Assembly (NCBI RefSeq): GCF_001908205.1
Contig: NZ_LGHL01000214.1
Location: forward strand, 1 to 38,726
Source of the DNA: Bradyrhizobium sp. NAS80.1
GTDB taxonomy: Bacteria > Pseudomonadota > Alphaproteobacteria > Rhizobiales > Xanthobacteraceae
Length of the DNA stretch: 38,726 bases
Direction of reading: 5' to 3'
Part shown: piece by piece, positions 7,470 through 16,423 of the stretch
How the letters are laid out: each line of letters opens with the position of its first letter
Numbering within the stretch: position 1 is the stretch's first letter
Notes under the pieces: generated by a model
Told to the model about the DNA's origin: nothing
The model's database searches: none
What the model saw: the letters and a program-made list of their open reading frames with translations, nothing else
Position numbers and translations under genes: made by a program

Positions 7470-8555
7470 ATGGCCAGCCTGCAAAGCGCCAACACGAACG
7501 ACATCACCAGCGTGATCTCTACGCTCGGTCAGCGCGCCGGCAATCGTGCGGGCAAGGTCCAAGCACTGTCCGGCTCGAAGCGCGCCGCGATCCTGATGCT
7601 GGCGCTGGGCGAGCAGTATGGTGGCAAGATCTGGGGCCTGCTCGATGACGACGAGGTGCGCCAGCTCTCGCTGGAAATGTCGACGCTCGGCACCGTCGAG
7701 GTCGACACCGTCGAGGACATGCTGCTTGAATTCGTCTCGCGCATGTCGGCTTCGGGCGCGCTGATGGGCAATTTCGACGCCACCGAGCGCCTGCTGCAGC
7801 AGTACCTGCCGCCGGAGCGCGTCAACGGCATCATGGACGAGATCCGCGGCCCCGCGGGGCGCAACATGTGGGAGAAGCTCTCCAACGTGCAGGAAGAGGT
7901 TCTCGCCAACTATCTCAAGAACGAATACCCGCAGACCATCGCCGTGGTGCTTTCGAAGCTGAAGTCGGAGCACGCCGCCCGCGTGCTCGGCATCCTGCCA
8001 GAGGAGCTCGCGCTCGACGTCGTCAACCGCATGCTGAAGATGGAAGCGGTGCAGAAGGAGGTGATCGAGAGCGTGGAGAAGACGCTGCGCACCGAATTCA
8101 TGTCCAACCTGTCGCAGACCCGCCGCCGCGACGCCCACGAGGTGATGGCGGAAATCTTCAACAATTTCGACCGCCAGACCGAAACCCGCTTCATCACCTC
8201 GCTGGAAGAGGACAACCGTGAATCGGCCGAGCGCATCAAGGCCCTGATGTTCACCTTCGACGACCTCGTGAAGCTCGACTCCGGCTCGGCCCAGACCCTG
8301 ATGCGCAACGTCGACAAGGACAAGCTCGGCGTCGCGCTCAAGAGCGCCAACGAGGACGTCCGCAACTTCTTCTTCGGCAACATGTCCTCGCGCGCGGCCA
8401 AGATGCTCCAGGACGACATGGCGGCAATGGGCCCGGTGCGCCTGCGCGACGTCGACGAGGCCCAGGCACTACTGGTCAACCTCGCCAAGGACCTCGCCGC
8501 CAAGGGCGAGATCATGCTGACCAAGAACCGCGCCGACGACGAGCTGGTGTACTGA
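7470..8555 (+). CDS. fliG: Flagellar motor switch protein FliG
   Basis: FliG couples stator force to the rotor. The 361 residues cover the FliF-binding N-terminal domain (KRAAILMLALGEQYGGKIW), the middle domain with NEYPQTIAVVL at 151-161 (the usual EHPQT motif has Tyr in place of His) and the C-terminal torque domain. In the last domain the charged residues used for torque in enterobacteria appear kept: R308, D315-D316 and R324 in SSRAAKMLQDDMAAMGPVR. The gene begins 32 bases after fliF and its stop overlaps the fliH start in TGATG, so the two are translationally coupled. Intact and of usual length. Confidence 0.96.
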   Translation: MASLQSANTNDITSVISTLGQRAGNRAGKVQALSGSKRAAILMLALGEQYGGKIWGLLDDDEVRQLSLEMSTLGTVEVDTVEDMLLEFVSRMSASGALMGNFDATERLLQQYLPPERVNGIMDEIRGPAGRNMWEKLSNVQEEVLANYLKNEYPQTIAVVLSKLKSEHAARVLGILPEELALDVVNRMLKMEAVQKEVIESVEKTLRTEFMSNLSQTRRRDAHEVMAEIFNNFDRQTETRFITSLEEDNRESAERIKALMFTFDDLVKLDSGSAQTLMRNVDKDKLGVALKSANEDVRNFFFGNMSSRAAKMLQDDMAAMGPVRLRDVDEAQALLVNLAKDLAAKGEIMLTKNRADDELVY

Positions 8556-9178
8556 TGGCCGCTCCGGCAAAATTCCTGTTCGATACCGACTTCGCAGCGC
8601 CCGAGCGGACGACGCGCGAGAAGGCCGCGACTGCGGCCGAGATCGCCCAGAAAGTCGCGGAAGCCGAGGCGCGCGCCTACCAGGACGGCTTTGCCGCCGG
8701 CCAGCGCGAGGCCAAGGCCGAGAGCGACCGCCGCGTCGCGCTCGCCATGGAAGAGATCAACATAGGTATCCGGGGCATCGCGTCCGGCATCGGCAGTATC
8801 GAGTCCAAGATGGAGACCGAAGCGGTCGACGTCGCGGTCGCAGTGGCGCGCAAGCTGTGCGCCGACCTGGTCGCCGCCGAGCCGCTCGGCGAGATCATGG
8901 CGCTGGTGCGCGACTGCTTCTCGCATCTGGTGGCGACGCCGCATCTCGTCGTCCGCATCAACGACGCGCTCTACGACGCCGCGCGGGAGAAGATCGAACG
9001 GCTTGCCAAGCAGAGCGGCTTCGAGGGCCGGCTGGTTATCCTGGCCGAGCCTGAAATTGCCACCGGCGACTGCCGGATCGAATGGGCCGATGGCGGCGTC
9101 GTGCTGGAGCGCGGCGCCATCGCAGCCAAGATCGACGAAATGGTCGGACGCTATATCGCGTCCCGGAGGGGGAGCTAA
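8555..9178 (+). CDS. fliH: Flagellar export ATPase regulator FliH
   Basis: The 207-residue product fits FliH, the elongated dimer that links the export ATPase FliI to the FliN ring and regulates it. Seen here are an Ala/Glu-rich helical N-terminal half with the GxxxG-like YQDGFAAGQREAKAES (about residues 42-57), then a C-terminal domain with AVDVAVAVARKLC and EPEIATGDCRIEWADGGVVL, the conserved end of the FliH/YscL family. It overlaps fliG by one base and precedes fliN by three. Similarity is weaker than for its neighbours, as usual for this fast-evolving family, but the context makes the call firm. fliI is not in the window. Confidence 0.88.
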   Translation: MAAPAKFLFDTDFAAPERTTREKAATAAEIAQKVAEAEARAYQDGFAAGQREAKAESDRRVALAMEEINIGIRGIASGIGSIESKMETEAVDVAVAVARKLCADLVAAEPLGEIMALVRDCFSHLVATPHLVVRINDALYDAAREKIERLAKQSGFEGRLVILAEPEIATGDCRIEWADGGVVLERGAIAAKIDEMVGRYIASRRGS

Positions 9179-9181
9179 GCC

Positions 9182-9532
9182 ATGAGCGACACCGACGGAC
9201 AGGTCCCGCTGCCCGATCTCAACGGCCCGTTGCCGCCGGCTAGCGCGGACATCGGCTATAACGAGGACGAATATGCGGCGCGCGTCGCCGCCGACCTCGA
9301 AGCCGTGTTCGACGTTCCGGTGCAGGTCTCGGCCGTGCTCGGCCGCTCCAAGATGGATGTCGGCGAGCTCCTGAAGCTCGGACCCGGCACCGTGCTCGAG
9401 CTCGACCGCCGCGTCGGCGAGGCCATCGACATCTACGTCAACAACAAGCTGGTCGCCCGCGGCGAGGTCGTCCTGGTCGAGGACAAGCTCGGCGTGACCA
9501 TGACCGAAATCATCAAGACTGAACGCACGTGA
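9182..9532 (+). CDS. fliN: Flagellar C-ring protein FliN
   Basis: FliN forms the lower C-ring and docks the FliH-FliI complex. The 116-residue protein has an acidic, poorly conserved N-terminal tail followed by a SpoA domain (about residues 45-113): VPVQVSAVLGRSKMDVGELL, LGPGTVLELDRRVGEAIDIY, NNKLVARGEVVLVEDKLGVT. This is the standard FliN signature. It starts three bases after fliH, closing the fliF-fliG-fliH-fliN run. A palindromic repeat (9540-9588) follows before flbD. Confidence 0.95.
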   Translation: MSDTDGQVPLPDLNGPLPPASADIGYNEDEYAARVAADLEAVFDVPVQVSAVLGRSKMDVGELLKLGPGTVLELDRRVGEAIDIYVNNKLVARGEVVLVEDKLGVTMTEIIKTERT

Positions 9533-9539
9533 TTATCTT

Positions 9540-9588
9540 GAGCATGAACTTGTCGGAAGACCGCTTCGCGCTTTTCCGGATCATGCTG
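9540..9588. repeat. Palindromic repeat (copy 2 of the mnmA-side element)
   Basis: GAGCATGAAC at the left and GGATCATGCTG at the right flank TTGTCGGAAGACCGCTTCGC and a short T-run. It is the same element as 1076-1124, with a few changes in the arms. It lies in the 111-base gap between fliN and flbD. Confidence 0.75.
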
Positions 9589-9643
9589 GTGCAATCGCAA
9601 GGAATGACGCGCGACAGCGCGACCAGACGGACAGGAGACTGAC

Positions 9644-11029
<1,386 letters not shown>

Positions 11030-11050
11030 GCGACACCCACATCGCGCTCC

Positions 11051-11195
11051 TCTCGTGCCCCGGACGCAGCGCAGCGCACTTAGCGGTGCGCTGCTGAGCC
11101 GGGGCCCATGTTTCGAGGGCGCGAACCGTGTGGCATGGGTCCCGGCTCTGCGCAGCAACGCTGAAGGGCGTTGCAGCGCGTCCGGGACACGAGAG
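11051..11195. repeat. Composite palindromic repeat, arrangement A
   Basis: In the 303-base gap after flbD, one half (CTCGTGCCCCGGACGCAGCG to GCCGGGGCCCATG) is followed by its inverted partner (CATGGGTCCCGGCTCTGCGC to CGTCCGGGACACGAG). The same two halves occur at 18991-19125 in the opposite order. No gene or promoter is evident in the rest of the gap, apart from the ribosome binding site of the next gene. Confidence 0.75.
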
Positions 11196-11332
11196 TGGGG
11201 CGTGCCTGGTGCCCACACTCCATCATTGCGAGCCTCAAGAGCATCCCTCGCATAACCGGACCGCGCCCACATGACTAGGCCATGGCGACGGCAGGCCCTA
11301 TAACGACGCGGTGACAACCACGCGAGGTGACA

Positions 11333-12481
11333 ATGTCGGAAGCTCAAATCACGGACTGGCTGGCGTCGCAGCGGCAGGCGATGATCGATCTGCTGCGCGA
11401 TGTCGTAAACATCGACTCCGGGTCTTATGACAAGGAAGGCGTCGATGCGGTCGGTGCGCGGTTCGAGCGGCATTTTGCCGAGCATGGAATTCCCGTCAGG
11501 CGCGAAAGCCACGGCACGTTCGGCGACGCGATCCACGCCGAGGTGGCAAAGCCCGGCAGCAACGAGCGGCCGGTGCTGTTGATGGGGCATCGCGACACCG
11601 TGTTCGGCAAGGGCGAGGTCGGGCGTCGTCCATTCACCATTCAGGGCACGCGCGCTTATGGGCCCGGCGTCGCCGACATGAAAGCCGGCCTCGTCATGAA
11701 CGTGTTCGTGGCGACCGCCTTCCAGAAGTTCGGCGGCAATCCGCATCCGATCAAGGTGCTGATCACCTCGGACGAAGAGATCGCATCGCCCTCCTCCCGC
11801 CCCGTGATCGAGCGCGAGGGACGTGCCGCCCGTGCCGTGTTCAATTCCGAACCCGGCCGGCCAACCGGCAATGTCGTGACGAGCCGCAAGGGCGGCATCT
11901 TCATGCAATTCGCGATCACCGGCAAAGCCGCGCATTCCGGCGCCAATTTCGCCGCCGGCGTCAGCGCCATCGGCGAGCTTGCGCACAAGGTCGTGCAGAT
12001 CCATGCGCTGACCAATCTCGACAAGGGCATCACGCTCAATGTCGGCCTGGTGTCGGGCGGCCAGTCCGTCAACACGACGGCGCCGTATGCGGAGGGCCAG
12101 ATCGACCTGCGCTATGTCGATCCGGCGGACCGTGCGACGGTCATGGCCGCCATCGACAAGATCATCGCAACGTCCTACGTGCCCGGCACGAGCGCAACGC
12201 TGACGATCAAGGGCGAGTTCGTTCCGGTGGTGCAGAGCTCCGACTCGAAGGCGCTGTTCGAAGGCTATCAGGCCGCCGCAAAGCAGGTCGGCCTCACCAC
12301 GCTGCAGGGCGAGTTTTCCGGCGGCTGCGCCGATTCCGGTTTCACCGCCGCGGTCGGCACGCCGACCATCTGCGGCGTCGGGCCCGTCGGCGGGCTCGCG
12401 CACACGCCGGAGGAGTATCTCGAGATCGACAGCATCGTGCCGCGCGCGCAGGCATTGGCGCTGGCGATTTTGCGGGGTTAG
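11333..12481 (+). CDS. M20 family metallopeptidase, carboxypeptidase G2-like
   Basis: The 382-residue protein is a dinuclear zinc hydrolase of the M20/ArgE/CPG2 group, which cleaves C-terminal glutamate or other amide-linked groups. Expected residues can be placed: H86 (GHRDTVF), D115 (VADMKAG), the catalytic glutamate E148 with E149 (TSDEE), E173 (NSEPGR) and H357 (GLAHTPEEY). The middle insertion with GKAAHSGANFAAG is the dimerisation domain. No signal peptide is seen, so it is probably cytoplasmic. ATG 11333 has GAGG 6-9 bases upstream; a GTG two codons earlier overlaps that site and is less likely. The exact substrate cannot be read from sequence. It stands alone between repeats. Confidence 0.88.
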   Translation: MSEAQITDWLASQRQAMIDLLRDVVNIDSGSYDKEGVDAVGARFERHFAEHGIPVRRESHGTFGDAIHAEVAKPGSNERPVLLMGHRDTVFGKGEVGRRPFTIQGTRAYGPGVADMKAGLVMNVFVATAFQKFGGNPHPIKVLITSDEEIASPSSRPVIEREGRAARAVFNSEPGRPTGNVVTSRKGGIFMQFAITGKAAHSGANFAAGVSAIGELAHKVVQIHALTNLDKGITLNVGLVSGGQSVNTTAPYAEGQIDLRYVDPADRATVMAAIDKIIATSYVPGTSATLTIKGEFVPVVQSSDSKALFEGYQAAAKQVGLTTLQGEFSGGCADSGFTAAVGTPTICGVGPVGGLAHTPEEYLEIDSIVPRAQALALAILRG

Positions 12482-12497
12482 TCGCTGCATACTCCGT

Positions 12498-12583
12498 CGT
12501 CATGCCCGGGCTTGACCCGGGCATCCACGTCTCTCCTCAATGGCGGCTGCACGTGGATGGCCGGGTCAAGCCCGGCCATGACG
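12498..12583. repeat. Long inverted repeat with GC-rich palindromic arms
   Basis: CGTCATGCCCGGGCTTGACC at the left is mirrored by GGTCAAGCCCGGCCATGACG at the right, with CCACGT and ACGTGG inside. The left arm is itself a palindrome (GCCCGGG-CTTGA-CCCGGGC). It fills the space between two convergent genes (the M20 peptidase and the small membrane protein) and may act as a shared terminator. Confidence 0.7.
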
Positions 12584-12597
12584 AGCCGAGAGAGCCG

Positions 12598-12759
12598 TTA
12601 TGAATAACTCGGCGCGTCCGGCTTGCGGAAGATGTGGATGGGGTCGCCGGGGATAATCACGGGCTGGCCGCTGAACATCGCATAGGCGTAGAGCGCGAGA
12701 TAGGCGATCGCCAGCGCGCCGACGGCGTAGAAGGCCCAGGTCGCGACGCGCTTCATCAT
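12598..12759 (-). CDS. Small single-pass membrane protein, 53 aa
   Basis: A short minus-strand ORF from ATG 12757-12759 to TAA at 12598 encodes MMKRVATWAFYAVGALAIAY followed by LALYAYAMFSG and a polar tail with PGDPIHIFRKPDAP. One membrane helix (about residues 8-29) would leave the C-terminal tail outside the membrane by the positive-inside rule. GGAGCGGA just before the start is a good ribosome binding site, which argues for a real gene. A second ATG follows immediately. I do not recognise a family. It converges with the M20 peptidase gene across a palindrome and lies downstream of the flavin reductase locus on the same strand. Confidence 0.6.
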   Translation of the reverse strand: MMKRVATWAFYAVGALAIAYLALYAYAMFSGQPVIIPGDPIHIFRKPDAPSYS

Positions 12760-12856
12760 TCCGCTCCATTGCCGTCCCTGATACGGGTGGCTCAGGCAGC
12801 GCTTCTAGAGCGATGACAGGGAAAAGGCCAGCCTGCGTCGAAATCGCTGGCGGCGA

Positions 12857-13439
12857 TCAAATGCCGCGCCGGCCGCGCGAGGGAACGCTGACATCCGCGA
12901 GCCTTGCCGCGTCTTCGTCCTGGTCGACCGCCACGTACTGACCGTGCCAATAGGCCAGCGCGGCATTGCGGGTCGAGTTCCTGACGTCCCTGACACGGCC
13001 GATGACGATGCCGTGCGAATGCCGCTCGACGATCTCCTCGACCTCGCAATCGAAGGCCGACAATGCGCCGACCAGCAGTGGCACGCCCGAGACTGATGTC
13101 ACCCACTGCGCGCCGGCAAAGCGATCCGCCCCCCTTCAGCCCGCCCTTGCCGGCAAAGCGCTCGGCGACGTCGAGCTGGTCGGCGTTGAGGATATTCACG
13201 CCGAAAGCGCCGTGGCGCTTGATCAGCGGAAAGGACGAGGCATCGCGGTTGATGCTGACCAGCAGCGTCGGCGGCTCGACCGACAGCGAGGTCACCGACG
13301 TGACCGTCATGCCGGTGACGTCCCTGCCCCGTCCGGCGGTGACGACGCTGACGCCGCCGGTGAGGTGGCGCATGGCGACGCGGAAATCGGCAGACGAGAC
13401 AGGAATTTCAGTCATGAGATCGCGAGGAATTACATTCAT
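12857..13439 (-). pseudogene. Flavin reductase, frameshifted (probable FMNH2 supplier for SsuD)
   Basis: The N-terminal part, MRHLTGGVSVVTAG, TGMTVTSVTSLSVEPPTLLV and FGVNILNADQLDVAERFAGK, is the FMN-binding split-barrel of NAD(P)H:flavin reductases. After GLKG the frame breaks. Removing one base from the run of six C at 13129-13134 (six G on the coding strand) restores ADRFAGAQWVTSVSGVPLLV and the end EEIVERHSHGIVIGRVRDVR, giving about 193 residues. As written, the first frame runs on to 12792 as arginine-rich nonsense. It is the last gene of the ssu operon, 32 bases after ssuB, so its natural role is to supply reduced flavin to SsuD. The split is either a true mutation, slippage or a sequencing error. 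Start: ATG at 13439 after GGGGAA. Confidence 0.85.
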
Positions 13440-13471
13440 GGCATGTTCCCCGAAGCGGGGTCCCTCTTTAT

Positions 13472-14308
13472 CTAGGTACGATCATCCGCCGACAAAAGAT
13501 GGCTCAGGATCGAGCCTTCGAGGCCTGCGAGCTCAGCCGAGCCGCGTTCGCGTGGCCGCGCCGCGTTGACCGTGACGTCGTGGGCAATCCGGCCCTCCTC
13601 GATCACCAAAACCCGGTCCGCCAGCGCGACCGCTTCGGAGACGTCGTGGGTCACAAGGATCGCGGTAAAACCCTGATCGCGCCAGACGCGCTCCAGCAGC
13701 CGCTGCATCGAGATGCGGGTCAACGCGTCGAGCGCACCGAGCGGTTCGTCCAAAGCGAGCACGCGCGGACGGGAGACCAGCGCGCGGGCAAGGGCCACGC
13801 GCTGCTTCTGCCCCCCTGACAGCACCGAGGGCCACTGGTCGCGCTTGTCGGCCAGTCCGACCTCCGTCAAGGCTTTCTCGGCGCGCGCATGCGCATCGCT
13901 GGATGCATGATCGCGGCCGAGACCGACCTCGACATTGTCAAGAACGCGCGCCCAGGGCAGCAACCGCGGCTCCTGGAACATCACGCGGATGTCCTCGGGC
14001 TGGACATCCTGACCGAAGCTGATGCTGCCGGCGTCGATTGTCTCCAGGCCCGCGATCAGGCGCAGTAGCGTGCTCTTGCCGCAGCCACTCTTTCCGACGA
14101 TCGCGACGAACTGGCCGGCGGGGATGTGCAGGTCGATGCCACGCAGCACCTCGTTATCGCCGAAGGATTTGCGCAGGCCACGGATGCTGAGCGGCAGGCC
14201 GCTGGTCTGCACCGGCCGCTCCTCGCGCGCGATTCGGGCCTGCGGCGCGAAATTGGCGCGGCCGGCGAGCTCGGTTTCGGGGAGAGACGTACGAAGGGCT
14301 GTCTGCAT
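13472..14308 (-). CDS. ssuB: Aliphatic sulfonate ABC transporter ATP-binding protein SsuB
   Basis: The 278-residue ATPase powers sulfonate import through SsuC. It shows Walker A GKSGCGKS (72-79), the signature LSGGQKQR (163-170), Walker B VLALDEP (183-189) and the switch histidine of VTHDVSEA. The segment VMFQEPRLLPWARVLDNV is typical of the nitrate/sulfonate/taurine importer ATPases. About 38 extra residues precede the ABC domain, common in alphaproteobacterial SsuB. It begins eight bases after ssuC and is followed by the flavin reductase. Nitrate or taurine ATPases share these motifs; the adjoining ssuD decides for sulfonate. Confidence 0.93.
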   Translation of the reverse strand: MQTALRTSLPETELAGRANFAPQARIAREERPVQTSGLPLSIRGLRKSFGDNEVLRGIDLHIPAGQFVAIVGKSGCGKSTLLRLIAGLETIDAGSISFGQDVQPEDIRVMFQEPRLLPWARVLDNVEVGLGRDHASSDAHARAEKALTEVGLADKRDQWPSVLSGGQKQRVALARALVSRPRVLALDEPLGALDALTRISMQRLLERVWRDQGFTAILVTHDVSEAVALADRVLVIEEGRIAHDVTVNAARPRERGSAELAGLEGSILSHLLSADDRT

Positions 14309-14315
14309 GTCACTC

Positions 14316-15122
14316 TCAACGTTTCTGGAAGGCGGGGTGCCAGGAGAGCGTCAGGCGCTCCAGCACGCGGGAGGCGCTGTCGGCGAGCTTGCCGAGCAGG
14401 GCATAGATCAGGATGGACAGCACGACGACGTCGATCAGCATGAACTCGCGCGCCTGCATCGCCATGTATCCGAGGCCCGAGGACGCCGCGATGGTCTCGG
14501 CGACGATCAGGGTCAGCCACATGATGCCGAGCGCGAAGCGGATGCCGACGAAGATCGAGGGCAGCGCGCCGGGGAAGATCACGCGGCGAAACAATTCTCC
14601 GTCGCTCATGCCGTAGATGCGGCCCATCTCGATCAACTGCGGATCGACGGTGCGGATGCCGTGCAGCGTGTTGAGATAGATCGGGAAGAATACGCCGAGC
14701 GCCACCAGGAACAGCTTGGCGCTCTCGTCGATGCCGAACCAGAGGATGACGAGCGGGATCAGCGCCAGATGCGGCACGTTGCGTACCATCTGGAGCGTGG
14801 AGTCGGTGAGCTTGGCCGAGAGCTGCGACAGGCCGTTGGCGAGACCGAAGGCGAAGCCGATGCCCCCGCCGATCAGAAAGCCGATCGAGGCGCGCAAGAA
14901 CGAGACCCAGATGTTGCGGACGAGTTCGCCGGAGAGCAGCAGCTTCCAGCCTGCGAGCACGACGTCGCTCGGCGCCGGCAGCACGCGCGTCGGTACGAAG
15001 CCGGTGACGCTCGCCACCTGCCAGATTGCGATGATGGCGAGCGGCACGATCCACTGGATCAGGCCGTCGACCCGCGGCAGGCGGAAGCTGCGCGGAAGCG
15101 AAACACTGTCGATCAGGCTCAT
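14316..15122 (-). CDS. ssuC: Aliphatic sulfonate ABC transporter permease SsuC
   Basis: The 268-residue protein is an inner-membrane permease with about six hydrophobic helices. The BPD-type EAA loop lies in the stretch LIEMGRIYGMSDGELFRRVI followed by FPGALPSIFVGIRFALG. The opening VPLAIIAIWQVASVTGFVPT with LPAPSDVVLAGW is characteristic of SsuC/TauC. I chose the ATG at 15120-15122 because it overlaps the ssuD stop by four bases (ATGA) and gives the normal family length; the open frame upstream is the shadow of ssuD. Co-translated with ssuD and followed after eight bases by ssuB. Confidence 0.94.
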   Translation of the reverse strand: MSLIDSVSLPRSFRLPRVDGLIQWIVPLAIIAIWQVASVTGFVPTRVLPAPSDVVLAGWKLLLSGELVRNIWVSFLRASIGFLIGGGIGFAFGLANGLSQLSAKLTDSTLQMVRNVPHLALIPLVILWFGIDESAKLFLVALGVFFPIYLNTLHGIRTVDPQLIEMGRIYGMSDGELFRRVIFPGALPSIFVGIRFALGIMWLTLIVAETIAASSGLGYMAMQAREFMLIDVVVLSILIYALLGKLADSASRVLERLTLSWHPAFQKR

Positions 15123-16282
15123 GACTGCGACACCCTCTGCTGCGGACGGAAATCGCTGCCCACCGTTTCGCCAAAGGGACCGCCATTGAAGTGCAGTTTC
15201 GTCACGTTGCTGGGCTGCTCCAGCGAGAGCAGCGGGAAGACCAGCTCGGCAAATCGATAGGCTTCTTCCAGATGCGGATAGCCCGACATGATGAAGGTAT
15301 CGATGCCGATATTCTGGTACTCCTTGATCCGGGCCGCGACGGTCTGGGCGTCGCCGACCAGCGCCGTGCCAGCACCGCCGCGCACGAGACCGACGCCAGC
15401 CCAGAGGTTCGGCGCGATCTCGAGCTTGTCGCGCTTGCCGCCATGGAGCTGCGCCATGCGCTGCTGACCGACCGAGTCCATGCGGGCAAAGTTTTTCTGC
15501 GCCCGCGCGATGGTGTCGTCGCTGACATGCTTGATCAGGTCGTTGGCGGCACTCCACGCCTCTTCGTTGGTTTCGCGGACAATCACATGAAGACGGATGC
15601 CGAAGGACAGCTTGCGGCCGCGGGCGGCGGCGACCTCCCTTACCTTTGCGATCTTCTCGGCGACCAAAGCCGGCGGCTCGCCCCAGGTGAGATATTTGTC
15701 GACGGTGTCGACGGCGACGTCGATGCCGGCATCCGACGAGCCGCCGAAATAGAGCGGCGGGCGCGGCGACTGCACCGGAGGGAACAACAGCTTGCCGTCC
15801 TCAATGCGGATGTGCTTGCCCTCGACGTTCACGGTCTTGCCGGCGAGCAGGTCGCTATAGACGTTGAGGAATTCGCGGGTGACCTCGTAGCGCTCGTCGT
15901 GGCCAAGGAAGATGCCATCGCCCTTGTTCTCGACGGGATCACCGCCGGTAACGACGTTGACGAGGAGACGGCCATTGCTGACGCGGTCGAGCGTCGCCGT
16001 CATGCGCGCAGCCACGCTCGGCGATTGCAGGCCGGGGCGGACAGCGACGAGATAACGCAACCGCTCGGTGAACGGCGCGACCGAGGCGGCGACGATCCAG
16101 GAATCCTCGCAGCTCCGCCCCGTCGGCAAGAGCACGCCGAAGTAGCCGAGCTGATCGGCGGCCTGCGCGATCTGGCGCAGATAGTTGAAGTTGACCTCGC
16201 GGCCACCGATTCCCGTGCCGAGATAGCGGCCATCGCCGTGGGTCGGCAGGAACCAGAGGATGTTGCTTTTGGATTGGCTCAT
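15119..16282 (-). CDS. ssuD: FMNH2-dependent alkanesulfonate monooxygenase SsuD
   Basis: SsuD splits alkanesulfonates into aldehyde and sulfite with oxygen and reduced FMN, freeing sulfur for growth. The 387-residue protein is a luciferase-fold TIM barrel close in length to the E. coli enzyme (381). It keeps C58 in LLPTGRSCEDSW, matching E. coli C54, and R301 in GVGLVRGGAGTALVG, matching the mobile-loop R297. Other family blocks are FLPTHGDGRYLG and NVVTGGDPVENKGDG. It lies between the 28-aa ORF and ssuC, overlapping ssuC by four bases. It needs a separate flavin reductase, and the one in this operon is frameshifted. Confidence 0.96.
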   Translation of the reverse strand: MSQSKSNILWFLPTHGDGRYLGTGIGGREVNFNYLRQIAQAADQLGYFGVLLPTGRSCEDSWIVAASVAPFTERLRYLVAVRPGLQSPSVAARMTATLDRVSNGRLLVNVVTGGDPVENKGDGIFLGHDERYEVTREFLNVYSDLLAGKTVNVEGKHIRIEDGKLLFPPVQSPRPPLYFGGSSDAGIDVAVDTVDKYLTWGEPPALVAEKIAKVREVAAARGRKLSFGIRLHVIVRETNEEAWSAANDLIKHVSDDTIARAQKNFARMDSVGQQRMAQLHGGKRDKLEIAPNLWAGVGLVRGGAGTALVGDAQTVAARIKEYQNIGIDTFIMSGYPHLEEAYRFAELVFPLLSLEQPSNVTKLHFNGGPFGETVGSDFRPQQRVSQS

Positions 16283-16298
16283 GGATGTGCTCTGATGA

Positions 16299-16385
16299 CT
16301 AGCCGTAGGTCGTGCCGACGGCGGCCGCGACGATGCCGATCGACAGCACGATGGCCGCGATCAGACGTTGAATGATACGCCTCAT
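16299..16385 (-). CDS. Tiny hydrophobic ORF (28 aa) between ssuA and ssuD
   Basis: ATG at 16383-16385 opens a 28-codon frame reading MRRIIQRLIAAIVLSIGIVA then AAVGTTYG and a TAG stop at 16299. It begins with a basic segment and continues as one hydrophobic helix, like a small membrane peptide or an uncleaved signal anchor. AAGGG lies eight bases before the ATG. It fits neatly between the ssuA stop (16424) and the ssuD start (16282), leaving 38 and 16 bases. I know no such protein as a standard part of ssu operons. It could instead be a translation-coupling leader for ssuD. Confidence 0.5.
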   Translation of the reverse strand: MRRIIQRLIAAIVLSIGIVAAAVGTTYG

Positions 16386-16423
16386 GTTCAAACCCTTATG
16401 AATGGGGAGACTGGTCGGCACGA

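Noticed and set aside
7868..8221. RNA-like or overlapping gene inside fliG
   Set aside because: An alternative frame rich in Arg/Gly only; no start signal and no conserved feature.
11030..11332. Insertion sequence remnant suggested by inverted ends
   Set aside because: No transposase fragment or target duplication is visible; it fits a short composite palindromic repeat.
15191..16375. 394-codon plus-strand ORF opposite ssuD
   Set aside because: Antisense shadow; ssuD is conserved with catalytic residues on the minus strand.
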